64,000 nt of DNA from contig NC_049981.1 of NCBI RefSeq assembly GCF_000003815.2, positions 23,480,273 through 23,544,272 on the forward strand. Direction: 5' to 3'. Shown in pieces: positions 47,246 through 57,941 of this stretch. The stretch comes from Branchiostoma floridae. Lineage: Eukaryota; Chordata; Leptocardii; Amphioxiformes; Branchiostomatidae. The notes under the pieces were generated by a model that worked only from the letters and a program-made list of their open reading frames with translations, did not search any database and had not been told where the DNA came from. How positions within the stretch are numbered: position 1 is the stretch's first letter; the number at the start of each line of letters is the position of its first letter. Made by a program: the position numbers and the translations under genes.

Positions 47246-50200
47246 ATGCCGATCATTGTTGTAATCGCAGGTAAGAGTAGAGTTATATGTGGGAAGCGGA
47301 GGGAACAAGGTGGACAGTGAAAAACAACATCATTGTTCACATATATATACTACGTGACTTCGGAAGTTACATTCGGAGAGTGTTTTCTTTTACCATTCGT
47401 TCGTCTTTATGACTATACCGAATACTATGTATTTCAATATGTAGATAATAGTCATATCATGATTATAATTGACATATAGGATGAAAACGATCTTTGTATT
47501 GTATTGTTTATGCAATCTATTTCACATGGGAACATATCGCCCGTAGTACTGGCGTTTTAAATGTGAACCTGGGGGGAAGTCCCAGACATAAGCGATCAAT
47601 ATAAAAAAGACAAATGGAAAACAAATCATACTGAAATTATAAAACTAACATCATACTTTATAGGGTTGCTGTTGTTGTATTGCTCCATAACCAAGTAACC
47701 TTGTGTATCCAGTCCGTGGACTGGGGGCTCTATGGCAGTAGTTTGACCTGAGTTGACCCGGGCGGAGGAGAGATCCTGTAGCACCAAGAAAGCCCGACCA
47801 ACCCACTAGTAGACTGGATATCAGGTTATGACCAAATTATTGTTTGTTTCCGTGTCTTATGTTATGGCCTGAAGCCTTACTTGTGGTGGTGTGTGCGGAG
47901 AATGTGGACGTCCCGCCCCGCTGTTGCTTCGCTAAGACATGGGAGGGCACGATGGCGACAGCGCAGACTGCCGGGTCGCAAGGTCAGTTCCATATGTATG
48001 GGTAATAATTAACAAAGTTCTTCGCACAAAATTAGCTTTTAATCACCTGCCAACGTGACCGCCTGTCACTTCCCTCTGGACACTACCGACTGGCTTTACT
48101 TCGTACTGTAGCTAGGTGTCGCTGCTTCAGTGTGAATAATGCGGGCCTAAACGTGACTGAGTTTGTGCCTCCCCTCATCACGTGCACGTTGAAGTGGATT
48201 TTCTTGATCCATACAACTGTATAATACGTCCTTGCGCGGTTGCTCTATTGCTTTTCAAAACTTGCTTTTGTTGAAGACATTGCGTACACTCTATGCAGTT
48301 ACTATTAAGTCTCATGATGTGTTCAAAATCGCCATGCACGTTTCAAGCCAAAATAGATAATGATCAACAACAATTACACACAGACAAATTTCTGTGGTAA
48401 CAATACATGTACCTCCAAACACATGTCAGAAATTCTAGCGCAAGCTAAATCATGCCATTTAAGCTTCTTTTTTCTACATGTGCGTTAGGTTCAATGACAA
48501 CGTCCATGATGGTAATGTCCTACGATATCTCCATTAAGAAATTCGCCCTGCAAGAGATGAACAACAAGTTTAGGGTTGTTGCAGACTACAACAAGGTATT
48601 TTATGAATGAATGAATGAATGAATGAATGAATGAATGAATGAATGAATGAATGAATGAATGAATGAATGAATGAATGAATGAATGAATGAATGAATGAAT
48701 GAATGAATGAATGAATGAATGAATGAATGAATGAATGAATGAATGAATGAAGAAATGACTGGCTGATCTGACTGAATGGGTGGATGGATGGATAGATGGA
48801 TGAACTTGGCCCCGAGTACTGACTTATGACTGACTGACTGACTGAATGAATGGATGTTGTACGATCGTCGATTGATCTCGCAGATTGAGGGTATTGTTAG
48901 GATATGCTGTGCATCTGTCGTACAAAATTCAGCTGTCTTGTTACTGAACATTGTCAAGAATGAAATGGGGAAACCATCTATCGATTATTTTGTTCAATGA
49001 TGTAAGGCGTACCGGGGAGGTGGTTATCAACCCTAGCCCGACGAGAGATTGGATGTGTAAACACAGGCTAATGACACTGTCTCTAGACTCTCTACCAATT
49101 GCAATAAAAGCATTCAATGTGCTATTTAATTACGCCGCCAGAGCACCCAGTACGTCATCACACCTGACGGGAAGTGCACAACTTCAAAGCTGCCGAGTGA
49201 GATGCTGACTTGCATTCCTGGTAAGGACCTGGTCGTACGGTCATCCTACAACCTTAGTGAGGGAATGATTCTTGTAACAGCCGTTAGTGTGTGTTATCTT
49301 CTTACGGAACAGGACTTCTTGGATTCAAAGCAGTACGGCGATCAACGATGAATGTGATCTCACCGTAAGTTAGCATACAGTGCAATTGAACTCAACATTA
49401 TGAAAAGGTACTGAACATGAATAGCTTTTTGAGACTGTAGCTACAGGGTTGGTATCCACTGTTTCTAGTGCGCGGCATTCCTTCCACCGCCTTTTACTTC
49501 CCCAACCGAACCAATGTCACACCTTGGTGGACTGAGTGAAGTCATGCTATGTGCCTTTCCCAAGGGTACAATTGCAACGCCTTACGAACGTTATATTCCT
49601 GCTTTCCCTGATTATAACTTATAACCAGGGAAAGCAGGAATCGAACTTGACCTCTTGATCTCGTGTCCACTAGCTTAGCCACTTGGCACCACCACAATAC
49701 TCTATTCACAGATACCAGGCTTGAAATTCATGAGGAGAAGAAATATATAGAAACTGATCTGTATTTAGACATTTGAAAAACGTTTACGATTATCATGTGA
49801 CCTGTAAACAACCATATGGTGTGCTAGTACTTACAACGCATTCCTTCATGTTTCAGACACCGCCACGTTCATAGAGACAGTCGTGTACGGCGGGCCACAC
49901 GGCATGGTGCTGGACAAGTGGGCATTGAAGTTAACGGAACCGGGGCCCTTAGATGTGTACCTGGCCGTCACTAGGGATACGTGCGTCTTCGTCAACGAAG
50001 TGATCATGGGTACGATAAGTGGAGGTACGTCAAGCCATGGTCGTTGCATCGTAGTTTGGTTGAAGCGTTTAGCTTCAGTCTGATTTGAATAAATGAGAGT
50101 ACACGTGGTAACTGTCGCCAATACAAAGATATATGGTAAACAGTTGCCGGTTCTGTTCGAAATTTGTATCCTGAAGCATCAAGTATTAGAAACTTACGGT

Positions 50201-51047
50201 CACAAAAGCATCATGCATTGAATTAATTGGACATGTATACTGTACGTATCATTCACACACCAGTATACACACGCACCCACTTGTAATGTCTCACAGTAGA
50301 GATTCAAGGGCAATTGCTATAGGACAGATTGGAATCGGGACAAAGGACGATACTCAATTCTGCTGTACATTTAGTACAGTGCGATAGAATCTATTTTGCT
50401 TTGATTGCGATTGGGATCTGTCCTAGGACAATTTACAATTCTACTAATACGGATTGGTATCCATATATACTTGCCTTGAACGTAAGGTATACGTAATAGA
50501 ATTGTCTTTTATTCACACAACTGGATATTTCCAGGACCGTTATGGCAAGCCATTGAGTTCTCCAACATCACTTACGCTATCAAGGACCCGTCTGTGTTTA
50601 ACGTCCCCAGTCCGCCCTGTCCGGCTGATCAGGATCTGGTAGGTGTATTATTGTCAAGTATCAATGAAACAATTTTCATCATATCACCATCTTTCTCCGC
50701 TTCCTTGGTCATTTCCATGCACTACTCCATGTACTCATCTATCAAAGCCCTCAAAAGATTCAATGATAACTTCATTTCACAGATGCATAGTCACAATTGT
50801 ATAAAGATACTCTACACGGTACATGGGTTAATTAATCCTTTGAGCACAATCATGTATTTCTGACTATTTGCGAATTTGGCTGAAATTAAGTACGAGGCTG
50901 TCTATAATCCATGTTAGTTCTTCCTGTTTCTATTCAGTGCATCTTTCATGAGCTGAGCACTGCCAGATACATGTTCATCATACATTTATCAAATCTTTTA
51001 TATAGAACATGGTGACGGGGAAAACTTCATTCTTCATGGGTCTGTGA
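47246..51047 (+). CDS. Ependymin-related protein, copy 1 (open throughout)
   Basis: Exons are 47246-47270, 47875-47982, 48489-48595, 49142-49220, 49857-50024, 50535-50638 and 51006-51047. All are GT-AG with consistent phases, giving 210 residues. The first two exons form a signal peptide (MPIIVVIAALLVVVCAENV, cut near CAEN). The mature part has PPRCCFAKTWEG, SYDISIKKFALQEMNNKF, YVITPDGKC, TATFIETVVYGGPHGMVLDK, VTRDTCVFVNEV and FSNITYAIKDPSVFNVPSPP. The cysteine pattern (CC, C, C, C, C) and motif order fit the ependymin-related (EPDR/MERP) family of secreted or lysosomal proteins with a hydrophobic ligand pocket; FSNIT is a likely N-glycosylation site. AATAAA at 51237-51242 is the probable poly(A) signal. 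It is the only copy of the three with no visible disabling change. Confidence 0.88.
48604..48750 (+). repeat. (TGAA)n microsatellite, about 36 units
   Basis: A nearly pure tetranucleotide array starts 9 bases after EPDR copy 1 exon 3. The matching place in copy 2 (54640-54664) has only about four units, so the array expanded after the duplication. Confidence 0.97.
49460..49698 (-). repeat. tRNA-derived SINE in EPDR copy 1 intron 4
   Basis: The minus strand has an A-box-like TGGCTAAGCTAGTGG and a B-box-like AGTTCGATTCC (reverse complement at about 49634-49650). The same insertion lies in copy 2 intron 4, so it predates the duplication. Confidence 0.7.
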
Positions 51048-51479
51048 GTCAGAGGCGGCACGGCAAGACATGTACTCCATTCTGGATGTACTATGGAAGC
51101 ATGCAGCATTGCGGTATTTCATGGTTGACAAAGTATGTGTATACCTGCTGGGAACATAGGCTAGTAGAAAATGCACCTAAAAGTTGTAAAAAGGTGGTCA
51201 CTTGATATGAAGTGACGCTTGCTAGTTCTATTCTCAAATAAACACTTTATTAGGAACTTGATGAGAACGGCTCTGACTCTTGTTTTTATGTCAAGATAGG
51301 TCGAATTAGCTAATCTGTGCAAGTAGAGGCTGGTGGAAAATCGTTAGTTTTTTTCTATATGCCTAGTTTTTTTTCCGCAGCCCTCTCCGTACATTAGGGG
51401 ATGCGGAAAGGAACGAGGCATATGGCAAGAAGGTAACAATTTCCCCCACCAACCCCTGCTTGTAGATGAGCAAATATAT

Positions 51480-53062
51480 GATTAAAAAAAATGTTGTTTA
51501 GAGTCAACAAAATTGCCCATTATTTAAAAATATCAATAATTATACACATTGTGGCATTTACATGTACAACTTCATGACTAAATGACTACAGCAGATACAT
51601 AAGTATAGAAGTTAACAATTGGCTCTCTAAATCCTGGACGTTGCGTTGTTACATTTACAATTCTATGTACATCTCCGACTACAACAGATACATAAATATA
51701 AAACTTTACAATTGGCTCTCGACTTCCTAGACACTTACATCACTTTGAAACGACTAACAATTATACCTTAATCATACTATAGCAGTCTATGTTTTACAGC
51801 ATGGAACATGGGGTATACCGGTAAGCATTGCTAATGGCGGTGCAGAAAAGGTAATATTTGGCCTGTAGGATACACCTGTTCAATGTTTTATTGTTTTGAA
51901 GGTGGGACAAGTGACCATAAATAATGTCTTTGTTGGTGAGACCTACGGGATTCTGATTTTATTTTTTCCACCTGTCAGTGAACTCTTTCCAGAAAGTTTT
52001 GGGGGTGTGGCATTCCGCGAATAGATGTACTATTGTCTGCTTTTCTTCGCAATATGGGCATTGGTCAGAGTCTTTAATTTTTTCCTTTTTTAAATATGCA
52101 TTGGTGGTCAAGAACCAGTGTATAATTTTGTACTGAAAGTACTGCATTTTGGATTCTTGTGAGCATATGTATGGTAGCATATAGACTTTTTTATGTCCTC
52201 CTCATCCTGTAAACATCGAATAATTTCATCTTGCGTTGAAGGTGGTTTCACTATTTTATTTACGAAGAGCTGATATAATTGTTTGCATTTGTAGCTGCGT
52301 GACGATCTGACATAGGATTTACTATTTAAGAGGTTTATTAACGCTCTTTTCCACCCGGGAGGAATTATTAATAAAGGAGTAAAGACCATAATATCTGAGG
52401 ATGTCGGACGCATTGAATTCAAATCCGAATTCCCTCATAATAGCTTTTGGAGTTAGAATATTTCCCTCTTCATCAATAATGTCTTATACATTTCCTTCCA
52501 AAAAACAGATTTTCTTTCTTGTAATAATAAAATGTACTGATTATTCCATAAAAACTCTTGTTTAATTTCCATTGAAGTTTGAGGGCGATGTGAGTTCAAT
52601 TCTTCCCAGGCTTCAAGTATCTTTATGTAAAAGGTAGGCATATTTCCAAGTTTCAGAGTTTTAATTGAAAAGTTGCCTTTAAAGATGAAAGCTCCTCCAA
52701 ACTGGAGGAAGTGGGACTCTAACGCTTGTGTCGTGCAGATTCTCTCTACCCAGCTAGCTCGTAATGCCTTAACCATGCTAGCAAAATCCATCATTTTTAA
52801 ATTCGGTGGTGTTGCAAGAACAGAGCAGTTGTAAATTAGTTTTGAAACAGCAAGGCACTTATATATGAGTATTCTCTCTATTAGAGTTAAGTTTCTTCCT
52901 GACCAAACTTTAAGTAGGTTATCCATTTTCGTGAAATTTCATCAAAATCTAGTTCTTCGCATTTTTCCTTGTCCTAAGTGTACACCTATACACTTAATTG
53001 GTTTGTCTGGCCAGTGAACATCAAGTGGTTTGTCTTTTCGTTCTTTATATTCTTATATCTTC
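51480..53062 (-). mobile_element. 5'-truncated LINE (Tx1/L1-like reverse transcriptase C-terminus)
   Basis: The minus-strand frames at 52926-52453 and 52422-51959 encode the end of a non-LTR reverse transcriptase (NLLKVWSGRNLTLIERILI) and a zinc-knuckle region (CPYCEEKQTIVHLFAECHT). A frameshift near 52440, a frameshift near 52950 and a stop near 51957 show it is dead. The likely 3' untranslated part (lower coordinates) holds a diverged repeat of about 60 bases, at 51585-51645 and 51677-51735. ATATAT flanks both ends (51474-51479 and 53063-53068) as the target duplication. Copy 2 keeps the empty site near 57681-57700. Confidence 0.8.
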
Positions 53063-53091
53063 ATATATAAATGTAATACTAGTAAATGCGC

Positions 53092-53205
53092 GTCTGATCA
53101 GGACAACAGTCTGGTAGCAATAGGTTTATCATTGTCATAGTATCAATCTTTTCTATGGAGTTTGTAACAAAAGGGATATTGTACTTTGAATGTTACAAAC
53201 CTCCA
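53092..53205 (+). pseudogene. Fragment of a further EPDR copy (end of exon 6 and start of intron 6)
   Basis: GATCAGGACAACAGTCTGGTAG matches the end of exon 6 and donor of EPDR copy 3 (CAGGACAACAATCTGGTAG at 60504-60520), including the extra Asp-Asn-Asn codons absent from copies 1 and 2. The next 90 bases or so (TTTGTAACAAAAGGGATATT) match copy 3 intron 6. It directly precedes duplication unit 2, so it probably marks an unequal-crossover junction. Confidence 0.8.
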
Positions 53206-53478
53206 CTTAATTGAGATCTTATCCAGAATTTTTTTTACACCTCTTGAGTTGAATTGAATTGTCCTTAGATGCCCGGTGTCAAATCAAAGAGGTCGTGGAA
53301 AGCTTACATCATTCAGTCCACGATAACATGTGACAAAACTACTCTGTAAACTGAGCCACGATCACGAGACACACGCATGCGTGTTTGTATCATGTTAGTG
53401 CTTCAAGTGTAAACAAACGGTGACTTATTCCCTTTTTGGGGTCGATGCTCATACTCAGCAGGACAAGATCCAGGCAGG

Positions 53479-53485
53479 TATAAAA
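53479..53485 (+). promoter_or_regulatory. TATA box of EPDR copy 2
   Basis: TATAAAA in the same conserved block as copy 1, about 90 bases before the start codon. The promoter looks intact even though the coding region is frameshifted. Confidence 0.7.
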
Positions 53486-54910
53486 ACACCGTGTGGCCAA
53501 AGCTGGTCAGATTTTCCTGTGACAGACCAGACCTATAACGTTACGGGCACGAGAGGGACACAACAAGGGAATATGCGGATCACTGTTGTAATCGCAGGTA
53601 AGCGTAGTGGTAGGCATGAAGCAGAGGGAACAAGGTGGGCAGTGAAAAACAACAACATCATTGTTCACATGCGACGTGAGGAAGTTACATTCGGAGAGTG
53701 TTTTTTTTTTACCATTCGTACGTCTTTATGACTATATTGCTTGGATACTTATCTTCCAGTAAGTAGATAATATTCATATCATGATTATGAGTAGCAGTTT
53801 TACTACCGAACTACCATAGTTGACCCGGGCGGCGGAGAGATCCTGTAACACCGAAGGGAGCCCACTCAATCCACGATAGACTCGGGATATCAGGTTATGA
53901 CCAAATTATTGTTTGTTTCCGTGTCTTATGTTATGTCCTGAAGCCTTACTTGTGGTGGTGTGTGCGGAGAATGTGGACGTCCCGCCCCGCTGTTGCTTCG
54001 CTAAGACATGGGAGGGCATGATGGTGACAGCGCAGACTGGGCCGCAAGGTCAGTTCCATAATGATTAACAAAGTTATTCGTACTAGCATTTAATCACCTG
54101 CCGACGTGACCGCCTGTCACTTCCCTCTGGACACTACCGACTGGCTTTACTTCGTACTGCAGCTAGGTGTCGCTGCTCCAGTATGAAGAAGAAGGTCCAA
54201 AACGTGACTGAGTTTGTACCTCCCCCCATCACGGTTCAATCGGCTGGAGTAGATTTCCCGATCCATACAACTGTATATATAGTCTTAGTCATACGCGGTT
54301 GTTGTATTGCTTTTCAGAACTCGCTTTTGTTGAAGCTATTGCGCACACTCTATGCTGTTACTAAGTCTCACGATATGTTCAAAATCGCCAGGCGCATGTT
54401 TCGAGCCAAAATAACTAATGATAAACAACAATTACACACAGACAAATTTCAGTGGTAACAGTACCTCTAACCACATGTCAGAAATTCTAGCCCATACTAA
54501 ATCGTGTCCCTTTTTTTACACGTCCGTTAGGCTCAATGACAACGTCCACGATGGTTATGTCCTACGATATCTCTATCAAGAAAGTCGCTATGCAAGAGAT
54601 CCACAACAAGTTTAGGGTTGTTGGAGACTACAACAAGGTATGATATGAATGAACGAATGAATGACGGAATACTGGCTGATCTGACTAAATGGATGGGTGG
54701 GTGGATTGATGGATAGATGGATACTGACGAATGAATGGCTGCACTGACTGACTTACTGACTGAATGGATGGATGTTGCACGATCGTCGTTTGATCGCAGA
54801 TTGAGGGTATTGTTAGGATATGTTGTGCATCTGAAACAATCTATGATGTATAAAGGCAGTTAGCCTGACTATATCCCGACAGTTCCCCCCCCCCCCAGGT
54901 GGTTATCAGT

Positions 54911-55118
54911 TTTAATAATATAACTTTATTGCACAACAATTGTACAAGGTGCAAAGTATGGCATCTACATAACTACAGTTCTATAGCTTAACGTAAGGTT
55001 TATCTAACTAATACAGGAGTTGTAGTATGGGATAAGGTTTCTTACAATCGTTGGAGGCTTTTACAATCATTGAAGGAATTTCTAAATTCTACACATTCTT
55101 TGATATACTTTCAACCCT
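54911..55118 (-). mobile_element. Insertion in EPDR copy 2 intron 4, probable retroelement 3' end
   Basis: Copy 1 reads GGTTATCAACCCTAGCC; copy 2 has about 205 extra bases splitting this word. The insert begins TTTTAATAATATAACTTTAT and contains TTGTACAAGGTGCAAAGTAT, a block that recurs in copy 2 intron 6 (near 56934). It looks like the 3' end of a retroelement in reverse orientation. The family is not identified. Confidence 0.55.
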
Positions 55119-55574
55119 AGCCAGCGAGAGATTGTGTACAGGCTAAAAAGACACTATCTCTACCGATTGCAATAAAACTATTCAATGTGCTTAACTCAGA
55201 TGACCCAGTACGTCATCACACCTGACGGGAAGTGCACAACTTTAAAGCAACCGAGTGAGATGCTGGGTTGCATTCCTGGTAAGGGCCCGGTCGTACCCGT
55301 GGGCGTACGATCGAAAACCTAAGTGAGAGCATTCTTAATGATCCTGTAAGCAGCTTTTAGTGTGTCAAAAAATTCAGCTATACCCTAACGAAACATGCTG
55401 TCTTAGCTTCAACGCCGTACGGCCGGCGGCTTACGACTTCGGAATGTGTATGATCTGACCGTAAGTTGGCATACAGTGCGATTGAAGTCAACATTCTGAA
55501 AAGGTACTGAACATGAATAGCTTTTTGAGACTGTAGCTACAGGGTTGGTATCCACTGTATCTAGTGCGCGGTAT

Positions 55575-55775
55575 TCCTGCCACCGCCTTTTACTTCCCCA
55601 ACCGAACCAATTTCACCCCTTCGTGGAGTGAGTAAAGTCATGCTTTTGAGTAAAGTGCCTTTCCCAATGATACAATTGCAACGTCTTACGAACATTATAA
55701 CCAGCTGGAAAAGCAGGAATCGAACTTGTGACCTCTTGGTCTCGTGTCCACTAGCCTATCCGCATGGCACCACCG
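55575..55775 (-). repeat. tRNA-derived SINE in EPDR copy 2 intron 4
   Basis: The duplicate of the SINE at 49460-49698 at the equivalent position, with the same box-like motifs (AAGCAGGAATCGAACTTG on the plus strand). It lacks the small inverted insertion seen in copy 1. Confidence 0.7.
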
Positions 55776-57941
55776 CAATATTCTATTCACAGTTCACACA
55801 TATATAAAAGACTTGAAATTCATAAGAGAAGAAATAAAAATGATCTGTATTTAGGCATTTAAAATGTTTTAGATTATCATGCCAACAAGTAGACGACGTG
55901 CTAGTACTTAAACACTTTCCTTTATGTTTCAGACAACGCCACGTTCATAGAGACAGTTGTGTACGGCGGGCCACACGGCATGGTGCTGGACAAGTGGGCG
56001 CTGAAGATAATGGGACTGGAGCCCTTAGATGTGTACCTGGCCGTCACCAGAGACACGTGCGTCGTCGTGAACGAGGTGATCATGGGTACGATAAGTTCAG
56101 GTATGTTAGCCTTGTTCGTTGCATCGTAGTTTGGTCGAAGAGTTAAGCTTCAGTCTGATTTGACTAAATGAGGATACACGTGGTAACTGTCGCCAAGACA
56201 AATTTAAAGATATATGGTAAACATTTCCGGGTTCTTTTCGAACTTCGTATCAAGCGTTAGAAACTTAGCATCAAGTGTTAGAAACTTACGGTCACACAAG
56301 CGTCAGGTATTGAATTAATTGGACATGTATTTCGTACATATCATTCACACACCAGTATACACACGCAGACACAGATACACGCACGCACACGCTGCACACA
56401 CGCACACACTTGTAATGTCTCACAGTAGAGACTGGGCTTCAGGACAATTGCTATAGGACAGATTGGAATCGGGACAAAGGACAATACTCAATTCTGCTAT
56501 ACATTAGTACAGTGCGATAGAATCTATTTTGCTTTGATTGCGATCTGTCCTAGGACAATTTACAATTCTACTAATACGGATTGGTATTCATATATACTTG
56601 CCTTGAACGTAAGGTATACGTAATAGAATTGTCTTTTACTCACTCCACTGCATATTTCCAGGACCGTTATGGCAAGCCATTGAGTTCTCCAACATCACTT
56701 ACGCAAGGACCCGTCTGTGTTTAACGTGCCCAGTCCGCCCTGTCCGGCTGAGCAGGATCTGGTAGGTGTATTATTGTCAAGTATCAATACAATGAACAGA
56801 TCGCTTACAGAGCTAGAGACTAGTCTGTTAACTGTCATCATATCACCATCTTCCTCCGCTTTCTTGGTCATTTCCATGCACCACTCATCTATCAAAGCCG
56901 TCAAATAATTCAATGATAATTTCATTGCAGAAAAATTGTACAAGGCGCAAAGTATGACATCTACAGTTGCATACCTACAATTCTATAAAGCTAATCTCCA
57001 TGATACATGAGTTAAGTAATCCTTTGAACACAATCATGTATTATTTCTGACTATTTGCGAATTTGGTTGAAAGTAAGTATGTCACTTCTTTCTGTTTCTA
57101 TTCAGTGCATCGTTCATGAGCTGAGCACTAGCAGACAGCCATTTCCGTGAATGATTTTTTGGCAAGGCATTATTCTTACTTCTGAGCTTACATGACATTT
57201 ATCAATTATTTTATAGAACATGGTGACGGGGAAAACTTCGTTCTTCGTGGGTCTGTGAGTCAGAGGTGGCACCACAAGGAAGTAACTCAATCATACATGA
57301 TGTTTGAAAGCATGCGGTAATGCGGAATTTTAATGTTGCCAAAGTATGTATACTTGCTGGGAATATAGGTAGTAGAGGAATGCACCTAAAAGTTGTAAAA
57401 TGTGGTCACTTGGTTTGAAATGATGCGTTAGTTCTATTCTCAAATAAACGCTTTACTAGGAACTTGAAGAGTATGGCTGTGATTCTTGTTTTCATGTCAA
57501 GATAGGTCGAATTAGCTAATCTGTGCAAGCAGAGGTTGGTGGAAAATTTTTTACCTTCTTTCATAAGCTTCGTTTTCTTTCCGCACCCCCTTCCGTACAT
57601 ATGTTTGGTGGTGCGGAAAGGAAACGAGGCATATGACAAAAAGGTAATAATTTTCCCCACCATCCTCTGCTTGCAGATGAGCAAATATATAAATGTAATA
57701 CTAGTACAGTAAATGCGTGCCGTAACAGCAGTTCCAAAACATAAACGTACGATGCCAGCCGTCCCCTCTCCAATCTGATTGAAGACAGCAGGACCAGAGC
57801 CGCAGACAGCACGGTGCAAAAAAGGGTCACTCCAGAGTCCAGCCCCAGATCACCTGTTCCGAGTAGAAAAACAGGTTCTGGGCATAGCTGATTCCACTCT
57901 GGCGACACTTGCCAAAGGTGTGAATGCGACATATAGGCAAC

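Larger units (their letters stand above)
46885..51479 (+). repeat. EPDR tandem duplication unit 1
   Basis: The unit starts at the sequence around CTTATCCAGAATTTTTTTAC and covers promoter, gene and 3' flank of EPDR copy 1. Exons and introns align with unit 2 (from about 53213) over its whole length, so this is a segmental tandem duplication. The 3' flank is now interrupted by a LINE and resumes briefly at 53063-53091. Confidence 0.8.
53573..57258 (+). pseudogene. Ependymin-related gene, copy 2, with frameshift in exon 6
   Basis: Exons are 53573-53597, 53944-54048, 54531-54637, 55200-55278, 55933-56100, 56662-56761 and 57217-57258, with all splice sites intact. Exons 1-5 are open and keep the family motifs (PPRCCFAKTWEG, YVITPDGKC, ATFIETVVYGGPHGMVLDK). 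Exon 6 lacks four bases after 56704 compared with copies 1 and 3, so the frame shifts at NITYA. The conserved FNVPSPPCP end is lost, and a stop arises at or just after the exon 6/7 junction. The product would keep about 170 normal residues and end in about 20 changed ones. It could be a pseudogene, a null allele, or a sequencing error. AATAAA at 57443-57448 is conserved with copy 1. Confidence 0.8.
53213..57720 (+). repeat. EPDR tandem duplication unit 2
   Basis: It aligns with unit 1 from the CTTATCCAGAATTTTTTTTA block through promoter, all seven exons and 3' flank. Differences include loss of most of the TGAA array, an insertion of about 205 bases in intron 4 (54911-55118), an insertion in intron 6 (about 56935-56990) and many substitutions. 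Confidence 0.8.

Noticed and set aside
48601-48957. 118-codon minus-strand frame with repeated FIHS motif
   Set aside because: It is only the translation of the TGAA microsatellite in an EPDR intron.
51959-52926. Two minus-strand frames as a possible host gene
   Set aside because: They encode the end of a LINE reverse transcriptase with frameshifts and a stop, and lie inside a roughly 1.58-kb insertion absent from the paralogous site.
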